DNA from: Caulobacter vibrioides OR37
GTDB taxonomy: Bacteria > Pseudomonadota > Alphaproteobacteria > Caulobacterales > Caulobacteraceae
Length of the DNA: 64,000 bases
Assembly (NCBI RefSeq): GCF_000372645.1
Contig: NZ_APMP01000001.1
Location: 186,001 to 250,000, forward strand
Reading direction: 5' to 3'
A model generated the notes under the pieces. The model searched no databases. It was not told the origin of the DNA and saw nothing but the letters and a program-made list of their open reading frames with translations. Below, one piece after another: positions 1 through 7,799 of the stretch. The translations under genes were made by a program, and so were the position numbers. The number at the start of each line of letters is the position of its first letter. The first letter of the stretch is position 1.

Positions 1-1013
1 CCGGCGAGCCGGGCTTCCAGATGTCGTTCGCCGCCACCGCCGCCCTGGTGGCGCTGGCCGAGGCCTGGCCGCGCCCTCTGAAAGAAATCTCGACGCCCTG
101 GTGGATCCGTTGGCCGCAAGCTGGGCTCGCCTGGCTGGCGATCAGCGTCGCCGCCAGTTTCGTGGCGGGCCTGGCCACCGGGCCGTTCGCCATGCAGCAC
201 TTCAACCGCGTGGCCATCTGGGGATTGCCGGCCAATCTGGCGGTCGAGCCCCTGTCGTCTTTCGTCATCATGCCGTTCCTGGCTATCGGAACGGTGCTTG
301 AGCCCCTTGGCCTGGGCGGGCCGTTCCTAGCCGTGGCCGGCTGGGGCATCGACGCGATGGTGGCGGTGGCCAACGCCTTCGCGGGCGTCCATGGCGCGCA
401 GAGGATCGTGGCCAGCGCGCCGCCCCAGGTGCTGGTGGTCGCGTTCCTGGGCCTGATGATGCTGTGCCTCTGGCGCGGACGGCTTCGTTGGATCGGCGCG
501 CCGATGGCGCTGTCGATCGCCCTGTGGCCAAGGCCCGAGCCGCCCGACGCCTGGATCGCCGCCGACGGCGCGACGGCGGCCGTTCGGACCGGGGACGCGG
601 CGGTGCTGCTGCGCACCGACGCCAAGCGGTTCGGCGCCGAGCTTTGGGCGCGGCGCCGCGGTTTGGAGCCGACGACCTGGAGCCTCTATGGGTGCGATCG
701 CCGGGTCTGCGTCCCCGCGACGGGCGCGCCGGTGCGGCTGGCGTTGGCCTGGAGCCGCAAGACGCCGGACGCCGAGATCCTGTCGGGCTTGTGCGCCGCG
801 GCCGAGGTCGTCGTGGTGCGTGGCCCGCGGCCCGAGCGTATTCCGCCGCTGTGCAATGACACCGTGCTGCTGACCGGCGAGGACTTCGCCCAGGGCGGCG
901 CGGCGGAGCTCTACAGGCATCTGGATGGCTGGAGGATCGCCTGGGCCCAGCCCTTGCGGGGCGATCGCCCCTGGAGCCATCTGCTGACAGCCGATGTCAC
1001 GGGCGACCGTTAA
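1..1013 (+). CDS. comEC: ComEC/Rec2-type competence protein, 3' part
   Basis: Only the C-terminal part is in the window. The reading frame is open from the first bases, and residues GEPGFQMSFAAT match the conserved 'PGFQMS' block of the ComEC/Rec2 DNA-uptake channel family. Several hydrophobic membrane helices follow in the first ~170 residues (for example VLVVAFLGLMMLCL). The rest is a soluble domain containing VVVRGP and LCND blocks, consistent with the C-terminal domain seen in long alphaproteobacterial ComEC proteins. I do not see the HxDxDH metal site of the metallo-beta-lactamase-like ComEC tail, so that domain is divergent here. The protein should sit in the inner membrane and pass single-stranded DNA. 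The family assignment is good; the function is inferred. Confidence 0.8.
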   Translation, partial: GEPGFQMSFAATAALVALAEAWPRPLKEISTPWWIRWPQAGLAWLAISVAASFVAGLATGPFAMQHFNRVAIWGLPANLAVEPLSSFVIMPFLAIGTVLEPLGLGGPFLAVAGWGIDAMVAVANAFAGVHGAQRIVASAPPQVLVVAFLGLMMLCLWRGRLRWIGAPMALSIALWPRPEPPDAWIAADGATAAVRTGDAAVLLRTDAKRFGAELWARRRGLEPTTWSLYGCDRRVCVPATGAPVRLALAWSRKTPDAEILSGLCAAAEVVVVRGPRPERIPPLCNDTVLLTGEDFAQGGAAELYRHLDGWRIAWAQPLRGDRPWSHLLTADVTGDR

Positions 1014-1059
1014 GGCGGGGCGCGAGGCTAACGCGTCCGAAGGGGTATCAAGGAACATC

Positions 1060-1827
1060 ATGTCTAACGATTTCACCGCCCGCCGCGCCGCTTTCCGGGC
1101 GCTCCACGCCGAGGGCTGCTTCGCCCTGCCCAATCCCTGGGACGTCGGAAGCGCTCTTCGGTTGGAGAAGATGGGCTTCAAGGCCCTGGCCTCGACCAGC
1201 GCGGGCGCGGCCTGGGCCTTGGGCAAGGACGACGGCCGGCTGAGCCGCGACGAGGTGCTGGCGCATCTTCGGACCCTGTGCGCGGCCACGAGTCTACCGG
1301 TCAATGCCGACTTCGAGAACGGCTTCTCCGACACCGCCGAGGGGGTTGCGCGAAACGTCGCGTTGGCGATCGAGACCGGCGTCGCGGGGGTCTCGATCGA
1401 GGACTGGTCCGGCGAGGCGCTGTACGATCTGCCGACGGCGGTCGAACGCTTGCGAGCCGCGCGGTCGGCCATCGACGCCTCCGGACAGGACGTGATGCTC
1501 GTGGGCCGGGCGGAAGGCTATCTGCGAGGTGATCGAGACCTGAACCGGATCCTTGAGCGCCTCAAGGCCTATGCGAACGCGGGCGCGGACTGCCTCTATG
1601 CGCCGGCGGTCGCGGAGGCCGATATGATCCGGGCCATTGTCCAGGCTGTCGCGCCCAAGCCCGTCAACGTTTTGCTTTGGGGACCGGACATGTCGCTTGA
1701 GAGCCTGGGCGCCTTGGGCGTGCGTCGCGCCAGCACCGGCGGCGCTTTGGCGGCCGCGGCGTGGGCTGGCTTCGACAGCGCGGCCAAGAGCCTCGCCGAG
1801 GTCGGGCGGCTGCCGCCGCGGCGATAG
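1060..1827 (+). CDS. Isocitrate lyase / PEP mutase family protein
   Basis: A 255-residue protein of the PEP mutase/isocitrate lyase superfamily, whose members make or break C-C or P-C bonds of 2-oxo acids with Mg2+. The N-terminal FALPNPWDVGSA block and the metal-site region VNADFENGF (about residues 85-93) are typical, followed by GVSIEDW and VGRAEGYL. The long catalytic loop KKCGH of true isocitrate lyases is absent, so this is a member of the short subgroup (oxaloacetate decarboxylase or carboxy-PEP-mutase-like) with unknown substrate. I chose ATG 1060 because the preceding in-frame residues are not conserved-looking and this start opens directly into the family N-terminus. It stands alone between comEC and lexA. 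Confidence 0.8.
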   Translation: MSNDFTARRAAFRALHAEGCFALPNPWDVGSALRLEKMGFKALASTSAGAAWALGKDDGRLSRDEVLAHLRTLCAATSLPVNADFENGFSDTAEGVARNVALAIETGVAGVSIEDWSGEALYDLPTAVERLRAARSAIDASGQDVMLVGRAEGYLRGDRDLNRILERLKAYANAGADCLYAPAVAEADMIRAIVQAVAPKPVNVLLWGPDMSLESLGALGVRRASTGGALAAAAWAGFDSAAKSLAEVGRLPPRR

Positions 1828-1849
1828 GGCGACAGCTTCAGGGTGTCCG

Positions 1850-1873
1850 GTCATCCCCGCACGCGGGGACGAC
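1850..1873. repeat. Short GTC-TCCCCGC palindrome, REP-like, possible terminator
   Basis: TCCCCGC (1854-1860) and GCGGGGA (1863-1869) form a perfect 7-bp stem with a 2-base loop, extended by GTC/GAC at the ends with one mismatch. It lies between the converging ends of the PEP-mutase-family gene and lexA, so it could act as a terminator for both, although there is no T-run. The core resembles the GTCATCCCCGC-type intergenic palindromes common in proteobacteria. Confidence 0.5.
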
Positions 1874-1882
1874 CGCTCGGGA

Positions 1883-2593
1883 TCAGTGATAGCGACGGAT
1901 CAGGCCGACCAGCTTGCCCTGCACCTCGACCTGGTCGGGGCCGAAGATGCGCGTTTCGTATTTGGGGTTGGCCGCCTCCAGGGCGATCGAGCCGCCCTTC
2001 TTGCGGAGGCGCTTGAGGGTGGCTTCCTCGCCGACCAGAGCCACGACGATCTCGCCGGACGTGGCCGTATCGCCCTTCTTGATGATCACATAGTCGCCGT
2101 CGAGGATGCCGGCCTCGATCATCGAGTCCCCTTGGACCTCGAGGACGTAGTGCTCGCCATTGCCGAGCATGGTCTCGGGCACCGGCAGGCGCTCACGCTC
2201 GTGCTGGATGGCGTCGATCGGCGTGCCTGCGGCGATGCGGCCGAGGATCGGCAGATCGCGGCTGTCGCTCGTCGGTCCCGAGGCGGCCGAGGCTGGCGCG
2301 GAGGGCGGCGCGCCGCCGCCCTCGAACACCTGCGGACGGAAGGCGCCGCGGCCTTTCGGCGGGGCGGCCGTCGTGGCTTGCTGCGGCAACTTCACCACCT
2401 CCAAGGCCCGAGCGCGGTGGGCGAGGCGGCGGATGAAGCCACGCTCCTCCAGGGCGGTGATCAGGCGGTGAATTCCGGACTTGGACGCCAGATCCAGCGC
2501 CTCCTTCATCTCGTCGAACGAAGGGGACACGCCGGTCTCCTTGATCCGCTCGTGGATGAACATGAGCAGTTCGTGCTGCTTGCGGGTGAGCAT
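1883..2593 (-). CDS. lexA: LexA repressor (SOS response)
   Basis: LexA represses DNA-damage genes and cleaves itself when RecA is activated. The 236-residue protein begins [10 protein letters not shown], the usual LexA N-terminus with a winged helix-turn-helix (residues 1-65; [16 protein letters not shown]). A Pro/Ala-rich linker of about 40 residues follows, long as is usual in Alphaproteobacteria. The S24 peptidase domain carries the scissile Ala122-Gly123 (RIAAGTP), nucleophile Ser157 (QGDSMIEAG) and general base Lys194 (EATLKRL). I placed the start at 2593, not at the upstream in-frame ATG (2620), because the family begins at MLTRKQ. Two SOS boxes lie just upstream, which indicates autoregulation. 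Confidence 0.97.
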   Translation of the reverse strand: MLTRKQHELLMFIHERIKETGVSPSFDEMKEALDLASKSGIHRLITALEERGFIRRLAHRARALEVVKLPQQATTAAPPKGRGAFRPQVFEGGGAPPSAPASAASGPTSDSRDLPILGRIAAGTPIDAIQHERERLPVPETMLGNGEHYVLEVQGDSMIEAGILDGDYVIIKKGDTATSGEIVVALVGEEATLKRLRKKGGSIALEAANPKYETRIFGPDQVEVQGKLVGLIRRYH

Positions 2594-2638
2594 GGCGACC
2601 TCGGCTGGAGCGCGGAACAAACCGCAAACCTTGGAGAT

Positions 2639-2653
2639 GTTCTCTAGGCGTTC
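2639..2653 (-). promoter_or_regulatory. Proximal SOS box (LexA operator)
   Basis: GTTC-N7-GTTC on the plus strand (GAAC-N7-GAAC in the lexA direction), an exact match to the direct-repeat operator known for alphaproteobacterial LexA. It lies 46 bp upstream of the lexA start and covers the predicted -10 element. Confidence 0.9.
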
Positions 2654-2667
2654 TTCCTTAATGTCAA
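2641..2667 (-). promoter_or_regulatory. Predicted lexA promoter
   Basis: Reading in the lexA direction, TTGACAT (2667-2661) and CCTAGAGA (2648-2641) are separated by 12 bases. This fits the Caulobacter housekeeping layout TTGACGS-N10-14-GCTANAWC with a weak -10. The -10 is inside the proximal SOS box, so LexA binding would block polymerase. Confidence 0.6.
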
Positions 2668-2676
2668 GTTGACGCC

Positions 2677-2691
2677 GTTCGCGCTGTGTTC
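2677..2691 (-). promoter_or_regulatory. Distal SOS box (LexA operator)
   Basis: A second exact GTTC-N7-GTTC (spacer GCGCTGT), same orientation as the proximal box and 38 bp (start to start) from it. It lies just upstream of the predicted lexA -35. A paired arrangement suggests cooperative or graded autorepression. Confidence 0.85.
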
Positions 2692-2709
2692 AGGCCTGAA
2701 AAACAAGGC

Positions 2710-3318
2710 TCAGGGGGCGTTCGGCGGCGGCGCGGCCGCCGAATCGGTCAGCTCTTCGAACCGCGTGGCCAACTCGGGGAACTTGGGCGTGCAGGTCTCA
2801 TAGAAACCGGCGATGCGGCGCATGTCGGCCTCGTAATCGCCTGTCGGATAGAGCGCCGGACCCAGACCGACCCGCTTTCGCCGATAGTCCATCATTCCCA
2901 GCACGATCGGCACGCCCGCGCCGACGGCGATGTGGTAGAAGCCGGTCTTCCACTGACGCGCCTTGCCGCGCGTGCCCTCCGGCGCGATCGTCAGCATGAA
3001 TTGGTCGCGCCGGGCGAATTCCTCGATCATCGCCTTGACCATGTCCTTCGAGCGCTCGCGATCCAGCGGAATGCCGCCGAGGTCGCGCATCATCGTGTCG
3101 AAGGGCGGTTTGAACAGCGAGGCCTTGCCGATGAAACTGAGATCGAGCCCCAAGGCGTCGGCCGCGCCGACGAAATAGACGAAGTCCCAGTTGCTGGTGT
3201 GCGGGGCGGCGACGATGACGAACTTGCGGGTCGTCGGCGGCTCGCCCTCGATACGCCAGCCCCGAAGCTTGAAGTGAGCCGAGAGCGCCCATTTCACCAC
3301 GCGGGCGAGCCAGTTCAT
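2710..3318 (-). CDS. Lysophospholipid acyltransferase family protein (PlsC-like)
   Basis: A 202-residue member of the glycerolipid acyltransferase family, which transfers acyl chains to lysophospholipid-type acceptors at the inner membrane. The catalytic HX4D motif is visible as HTSNWD, and the glycerol-phosphate-binding block as PEGTR. The N-terminus has an amphipathic stretch but no clear signal peptide. ATG 3318 gives MNWLARVVKW; a TTG 36 bases further upstream would also be in frame. The gene begins just downstream of trpC on the same strand and may be read through from the trp genes. The small size and HTSNWD motif match the short PlsC-like proteins rather than the essential PlsC; the acceptor is unknown. 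Confidence 0.85.
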   Translation of the reverse strand: MNWLARVVKWALSAHFKLRGWRIEGEPPTTRKFVIVAAPHTSNWDFVYFVGAADALGLDLSFIGKASLFKPPFDTMMRDLGGIPLDRERSKDMVKAMIEEFARRDQFMLTIAPEGTRGKARQWKTGFYHIAVGAGVPIVLGMMDYRRKRVGLGPALYPTGDYEADMRRIAGFYETCTPKFPELATRFEELTDSAAAPPPNAP

Positions 3319-3356
3319 GCGGTCTTTTCCAGGCCGAGCCGAGGTTGAGCTCAAAC

Positions 3357-4145
3357 TCAGCCTATCAGGGTTTTCGTGGCGGCCGTCACGTCAGCATGTC
3401 GCATCAGGCTTTCGCCGACCAGCATGGCCTTGGCGCCCGTCGCCTCCATGCGCGTGACGTCGGCGTGGGTGAAGATGCCGCTTTCGGTGACCAAAAGGGC
3501 GTCCTTGGGCGCGAGGGCGGATAGGCGCTCGGTCACCGCCAGATCGACGACGAAACTTTTCAGGTCGCGGTTGTTGACGCCCACGAGGTCGGCGCCCAGC
3601 CCGGCGGCGCGCGCCATCTCGGCCTCGTCGTGAACCTCGACCAAGGCGTCCATGCCCAAGCGCCTAGCTTCGGACATCAGCTCGGCGGCCAGGACGTCGT
3701 CGATCATGGCCAGAATCACCAAGATCGCGTCGGCGCCCAGGGCGCGGCTCTCGGCGACCTGCCAGGGATCGACCAGGAAGTCCTTGCGGATGCAGGGCAG
3801 GGCGGTCGCCGCGCGCGCGGCCACGAGATAGGCGTCGGCGCCCTGGAAGCTGGGGCCATCGGTCAGGATCGACAGGCAGGCCGCGCCGCCGGCCTCATAG
3901 GCCTTGGCCAGGACCGGCGGATCGAAATCCTCGCGGATCAGGCCCTTGGACGGTGAGGCCTTCTTGATCTCGGCGATCAGCGACAACTTGCCCGGCGCGT
4001 GCCGGGCTGCCAGCGCGGCCTTGAAGCCGCGCGGCGCCGAGGCGGCGTTGGCGGCGGCGTCGATGTCGGCTTGCGAGCGCGCGGCCTTGCGGCTGGCGAC
4101 GTCCTCACGCTTGTAAGCGGCGATCTTGGCGAGGATGTCGGTCAC
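3357..4145 (-). CDS. trpC: Indole-3-glycerol phosphate synthase
   Basis: TrpC closes the indole ring, converting CdRP to indole-3-glycerol phosphate in tryptophan synthesis. The 262-residue TIM barrel shows the signature [10 protein letters not shown] with catalytic Lys, [38 protein letters not shown] and VTESGI. It is monofunctional, with no TrpF fusion. The start is GTG at 4145-4143, which overlaps the trpD stop by 4 bases (GTGA), a translational-coupling arrangement that also fixes the start. A much longer open frame upstream on this strand is a shadow of trpD. Confidence 0.96.
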   Translation of the reverse strand: MTDILAKIAAYKREDVASRKAARSQADIDAAANAASAPRGFKAALAARHAPGKLSLIAEIKKASPSKGLIREDFDPPVLAKAYEAGGAACLSILTDGPSFQGADAYLVAARAATALPCIRKDFLVDPWQVAESRALGADAILVILAMIDDVLAAELMSEARRLGMDALVEVHDEAEMARAAGLGADLVGVNNRDLKSFVVDLAVTERLSALAPKDALLVTESGIFTHADVTRMEATGAKAMLVGESLMRHADVTAATKTLIG

Positions 4146-5170
4146 GCGGGCACTTCCGTGGAGTTGGTGGCGGCCACGAGGCCGGCGAGCGCCGCCTTGG
4201 CGCGGCCTTTGTCGATGACGTCGCCGGCCAAGGCGATGCCTTCGGCCAGGGTCTCGACCTTGTCGGCGACCAGGAACGCGGCGGCGGCGTTTAGCAGGAC
4301 GATGTCGCGATAGGGACCCTTCTCGCCGTCGAACAGACGGGTCAGGGCGGCGGCGTTGAAGGCCGGATCGCCCCCGGTGAGATCCGAAAGCGCCGCCCGG
4401 GGCAGGCCGACGGCTTCGGGCGTGATCCGGAACAGATGCACGCGGCCGTCGCGCCATTCGGCGACCTCGGTCTCGCCCGTGGTGGTCAGCTCGTCCATGC
4501 CGGAGCCATGCACCGACCAGGCGCGCTCCGCGCCCAGAGCCCCCAGGGCCTTGGCGATCGGCTCGACGAAGCGCGGCGCCGAGACGCCGACCACCTGGCG
4601 CTTGGCGCCCGCTGGATTGGTCAGTGGGCCCAGCAGGTTGAAGATCGTGCGGAAGCCCAGCTGCTGGCGGATCGGCGAGACGTGTTTCATCGCGCCGTGG
4701 TGCGCCTGGGCGAACAGGAAGCAGATGCCGGCCTCGTCCAAGGCGCGCCGCTGTTGCTCGCGCGTCGCATCGATATTGACGCCGAGAGCGGTCAGGACGT
4801 CCGCCGTGCCGGACTTGGAGGTGATGGCCCGGTTGCCGTGCTTGGCGACCTTGAGGCCGCCGCCGGCGACCACGAAGCCGACGGCGGTGGAGATGTTCAG
4901 GGTGTGCAGGCCATCGCCGCCGGTGCCGCAGACGTCGATGACGTCGTAGGGATGCTCCAGCTGGACGGCGGCGCGGCGCATGGCCCGGGCGCAGGCGGCG
5001 ATCTCGCCGACCGTCTCGCCGCGCAGGCGCATGGCGGTCACGGCGGCGGCGACCTGGGCGGGCGTTGGCTCGCCCCGCAGACAGGCGGCGAAGAACACCT
5101 CGGCGTCCTCGTCGCCCAGGGTCTGGCCGTCGGCCAGCTTGGCCAGCAGCGGCTTGAAAGCGTCGGACAT
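4142..5170 (-). CDS. trpD: Anthranilate phosphoribosyltransferase
   Basis: TrpD joins anthranilate to PRPP, giving phosphoribosylanthranilate. The 342-residue protein has an N-terminal helical domain (about 1-70) and the phosphoribosyltransferase domain with [26 protein letters not shown] and the H-rich HHGAMKHV block that binds anthranilate. Its length is normal for the family. It lies 14 bases after trpG and overlaps trpC by 4 bases, so trpG, trpD and trpC form one transcription unit. It is a separate protein, not fused to trpG as in some enterobacteria. Confidence 0.96.
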   Translation of the reverse strand: MSDAFKPLLAKLADGQTLGDEDAEVFFAACLRGEPTPAQVAAAVTAMRLRGETVGEIAACARAMRRAAVQLEHPYDVIDVCGTGGDGLHTLNISTAVGFVVAGGGLKVAKHGNRAITSKSGTADVLTALGVNIDATREQQRRALDEAGICFLFAQAHHGAMKHVSPIRQQLGFRTIFNLLGPLTNPAGAKRQVVGVSAPRFVEPIAKALGALGAERAWSVHGSGMDELTTTGETEVAEWRDGRVHLFRITPEAVGLPRAALSDLTGGDPAFNAAALTRLFDGEKGPYRDIVLLNAAAAFLVADKVETLAEGIALAGDVIDKGRAKAALAGLVAATNSTEVPA

Positions 5171-5184
5171 GATACGGCCCGCTC

Positions 5185-5781
5185 CTAGACCCAGATCGCC
5201 GCGTCGCGGGGCACGCCCGCCAGGTCGATGAAGTTGGCCAGCATCTGATGACCGCCCTCGGTGGCGATCGATTCCGGATGGAACTGGACGCCGAACACCG
5301 GGCGCGTCCTGTGCTGGACGCCCATGATTTCGCCATCGTCGGTCCAGGCCGTGACCTCCAGCTCGGGCGGCAGGTCTTCCTTGCGGACGGCCAGGCTGTG
5401 ATAGCGCGTGGCGGTGAACGGGTTGGGCAGGCCCTTGAAGATGCCCTTGTCGTTGTGGCGAACCTTGCTGACCTTGCCGTGCATGACCTGCTTGGCGCGG
5501 ATCACCTCGCCGCCATAGGCCTGACCGATGGCCTGATGGCCCAGGCAGACGCCCAAGATCGGCAGGTCCTCGGGCGCGCCGCGCAGCAGAGGCAGGCAGA
5601 TGCCGGCCTGGTCCGGGGCCTTGGGGCCAGGAGACAGCAGCACGGCGGCGGGCTTCAGGCCGAGCGCCTCCTGCACCGTCAGGGCGTCGTTGCGGTAGAC
5701 CTCGGTCTCCGCGCCCAGCTCGTTCAGATAGTGGACGAGATTGTAGGTGAAGCTGTCGTAGTTATCGATGACGAGGATCAT
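5185..5781 (-). CDS. trpG: Anthranilate synthase component II (glutamine amidotransferase)
   Basis: A class I glutamine amidotransferase of 198 residues that supplies ammonia to TrpE (and possibly PabB). The nucleophile elbow [16 protein letters not shown] carries the catalytic Cys, and the His-Glu pair is in VQFHPESI near residue 170. The N-terminus [18 protein letters not shown] is characteristic. It begins the trpGDC run. TrpE lies upstream on the same strand but is separated by a repeat-containing gap and a small opposite-strand ORF, so trpG may have its own promoter. Whether it also serves folate synthesis cannot be told from the sequence. Confidence 0.95.
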   Translation of the reverse strand: MILVIDNYDSFTYNLVHYLNELGAETEVYRNDALTVQEALGLKPAAVLLSPGPKAPDQAGICLPLLRGAPEDLPILGVCLGHQAIGQAYGGEVIRAKQVMHGKVSKVRHNDKGIFKGLPNPFTATRYHSLAVRKEDLPPELEVTAWTDDGEIMGVQHRTRPVFGVQFHPESIATEGGHQMLANFIDLAGVPRDAAIWV

Positions 5782-5807
5782 GACGCCGCCTTTCGGAGTG
5801 CGGTTCT

Positions 5808-5847
5808 AGAGCAAGCCGCGCGATATAGGAATCGCGTGGTTCGCTCT
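5808..5847. repeat. GANTC-containing imperfect palindrome
   Basis: The left arm (5808-5824) and right arm (5831-5847) both begin or end with AGAGC/GCTCT and pair with three mismatches. A CcrM site GAATC (5829-5833) sits at the loop. Layout and GANTC content match the intergenic inverted repeats reported from Caulobacter. A related element lies near accC at 18953-19003. Confidence 0.6.
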
Positions 5848-5861
5848 ATTTTTTTGTTTTC

Positions 5862-5905
5862 GCATCGCTTTCGCGAAAAACCGGCATCCACTTTTCGCCC
5901 GATGC
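5862..5905. repeat. Alphaproteobacterial intergenic repeat with GCATCG/CGATGC ends
   Basis: GCATCG (5862-5867) pairs with CGATGC (5900-5905) around an interior with CTTTCGCGAAAAACCGG and CCACTTTTCG blocks. These blocks resemble the short dispersed repeat common in rhizobial and caulobacterial intergenic DNA. It directly follows the GANTC palindrome, giving a composite repeat about 100 bp long upstream of trpG. Confidence 0.5.
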
Positions 5906-5997
5906 TCCAGCCCGCGATGAAGGTTTGTGTAGCGGCATTTTCGCGCGCGGCTTTCAGGGCCGGTTACAGCGGTCGCGAGCTTGCGCATCATGGCGGC

Positions 5998-6207
5998 ATG
6001 GACCCGCGTGATTCCGCCCTGGACCCCGTCGCTCTCGCCTATGTTCGCGCTCTGTTGCGTCCGAAGACGCGGAGCGTGAAGCTTGGCGTGGTGCTGACGG
6101 CGGCGGCCTTCGCCGCGCTGTGCGCCATCAGCTTCGCCACGGTGATGGTGCTGGCGCCGCCGGCGGTCACGCAACACCTTCCAGACGATCGCCTCGGTGT
6201 CCCATGA
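5998..6207 (+). CDS. Small single-pass membrane protein, unknown
   Basis: I do not recognise this 69-residue ORF. It starts MDPRDSALDPVALAYVRALL, has a basic segment (RPKTRSVK) and then one strong hydrophobic helix (about residues 29-53, VVLTAAAFAALCAI). By the positive-inside rule the N-terminus should face the cytoplasm. It runs against the trp genes, between trpE and trpG, and has no obvious ribosome binding site. Its stop overlaps ATGA with a 13-codon Arg/Pro-rich micro-ORF (6204-6245). The codon choice looks coding and the hydrophobic segment is clean, but conservation is needed to be sure. Confidence 0.5.
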   Translation: MDPRDSALDPVALAYVRALLRPKTRSVKLGVVLTAAAFAALCAISFATVMVLAPPAVTQHLPDDRLGVP

Positions 6208-6248
6208 GCGCCAAACGACCGCCCCGCCGCGTCCGCCAGCCCTAAGGC

Positions 6249-7799
6249 TCAGCTGAATCGCCAGGCTTCCTCGGCGGCGCGCTTGAGGGCGCGGGACTTG
6301 TGCAGGGTCTCGTCGTACTCGGCGTCGGGATCGCTGTCTGCGACAATGCCGCCGCCGGCCTGCACGTACATCATGCCGTCCTTCACCAGCGCCGTGCGCA
6401 GCACGATGCAGGTGTCGACCGAGCCATCGGCGCCGAAATAGCCCACGGCCCCGGCATAGCCGATGCCGCGCTTTTCGACTTCCAGCTCGTCGATGATCTC
6501 CATGGCTCGCACCTTGGGCGCGCCCGACAGGGTGCCGGCGGGGAGGGCCGCCATCAGCACGTCGACTGGATCGACACCCTCGGGCGCGTTGCCCTCGACG
6601 TTCGAGACGATGTGCATCACGTGGCTGTAGCGTTCGATCTTGAAGCTCTCGGTCACGCGGACATTGGGCCCCTTGGGGCGTTCGGCCAGTTTCTGCTCGG
6701 CGGACGCGTTGCGGCCCTGCTGACGAAGCATGGCCACGCGACCCACGTCGTTGCGGCCCAGGTCCAGCAGCATTAAGTGCTCGGCGCGCTCCTTGGGATC
6801 GGCCAGCAGTTCGGCCTCGAGCGCCGCGTCCTCTTCCGGCGTCGCGCCGCGCGGCCGGGTGCCGGCGATCGGCCGGATGGTGATCTTGCCATCGCGCAGC
6901 CGGACCAGGATCTCTGGGCTGGAGCCCACCAGATTGAAGCCGTCCAGGTTCAGGAAGAACAGGAACGGCGACGGGTTGGTGCGGCGCAGCGAGCGATAGA
7001 GCGCGAACGGCGGCAGGTCGAACGGGCTGCGGAACCGGTGACTGGCCACGACCTGGAAGATGTCGCCGGCGGCGATGTAGTCCTTGGCCTTGGCCACGAC
7101 CTCGGCGTAGTCGGCGCGGCTGACCGGCGTCGTGAACTCCATCGGGCCGCGCGGCGTGTGGGGACCTTCCTGGGCCAGCGGCTTGCGCAGGTCGGCCATC
7201 ACGGCCTCGATCCGCGCCTGGGCGGCGGCGTGGGCCTCCTTGGCCGAGACCCCGGCTCGCGGCCGCACGGCCGTGGTCAGCACGATCTCCTGGGCGATGG
7301 CGTCGAAGATCGCCACGATCGACGGCCGGGTCATGATCCCGTCCGGCAGGTCCAGGGTGTCGGTATTGACGTCGGGCAAGCGCTCGACCAGCCGCACGAG
7401 ATCATAGCCCAGCGCGCCAAAGACCCCAGCCGTCATCGGCGGCAGGCCCTTGGGAATCTCCATCCGCGAACGGGCCACCAGGTCGCGCAAGCTGTCCAGC
7501 GCGTCGCCAGGCTGGGGCGTGTAGCGGCCGGCGGCGATGTCGGCGCCCTCGGCGATCTCGGCCTTCTCGCCCCGGCAACGCCAGACGAGGTCCGGGTTCA
7601 GGGTGACGATGGAGTAGCGGCCGCGCCAGGCGCCGCCTTCGACGCTCTCGAACAGAAAGCTATAGGGACGCGCCTGGGCGATCTTCAGGTAGGCCGAGAC
7701 CGGGGTCTCGAGATCGTCGATCAGGCGGGTCCAGACGACCTGCGGCCGTCCAGCCTCATAGGCTTCCGAGAAGGCGTCGAACGCGGGCTCCAAACTCAT
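6249..7799 (-). CDS. trpE: Anthranilate synthase component I
   Basis: TrpE converts chorismate to anthranilate using ammonia from TrpG, the first committed step to tryptophan. The 516-residue protein has the N-terminal regulatory domain with the Trp-feedback-type segment FLFESVEGG (about residues 48-56). The chorismate-binding C-terminal domain shows DIFQVVASHRF, IAGTRPRG, DLGRNDVGRVA, VMHIVSNVEG, LPAGTLSGAPKVRAMEII and QAGGGIVADSDP. Its ATG overlaps the stop of ppiD by one base (TAATG), so it is translationally coupled to a periplasmic chaperone gene. No leader peptide or attenuator is possible in this arrangement. Confidence 0.96.
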   Translation of the reverse strand: MSLEPAFDAFSEAYEAGRPQVVWTRLIDDLETPVSAYLKIAQARPYSFLFESVEGGAWRGRYSIVTLNPDLVWRCRGEKAEIAEGADIAAGRYTPQPGDALDSLRDLVARSRMEIPKGLPPMTAGVFGALGYDLVRLVERLPDVNTDTLDLPDGIMTRPSIVAIFDAIAQEIVLTTAVRPRAGVSAKEAHAAAQARIEAVMADLRKPLAQEGPHTPRGPMEFTTPVSRADYAEVVAKAKDYIAAGDIFQVVASHRFRSPFDLPPFALYRSLRRTNPSPFLFFLNLDGFNLVGSSPEILVRLRDGKITIRPIAGTRPRGATPEEDAALEAELLADPKERAEHLMLLDLGRNDVGRVAMLRQQGRNASAEQKLAERPKGPNVRVTESFKIERYSHVMHIVSNVEGNAPEGVDPVDVLMAALPAGTLSGAPKVRAMEIIDELEVEKRGIGYAGAVGYFGADGSVDTCIVLRTALVKDGMMYVQAGGGIVADSDPDAEYDETLHKSRALKRAAEEAWRFS

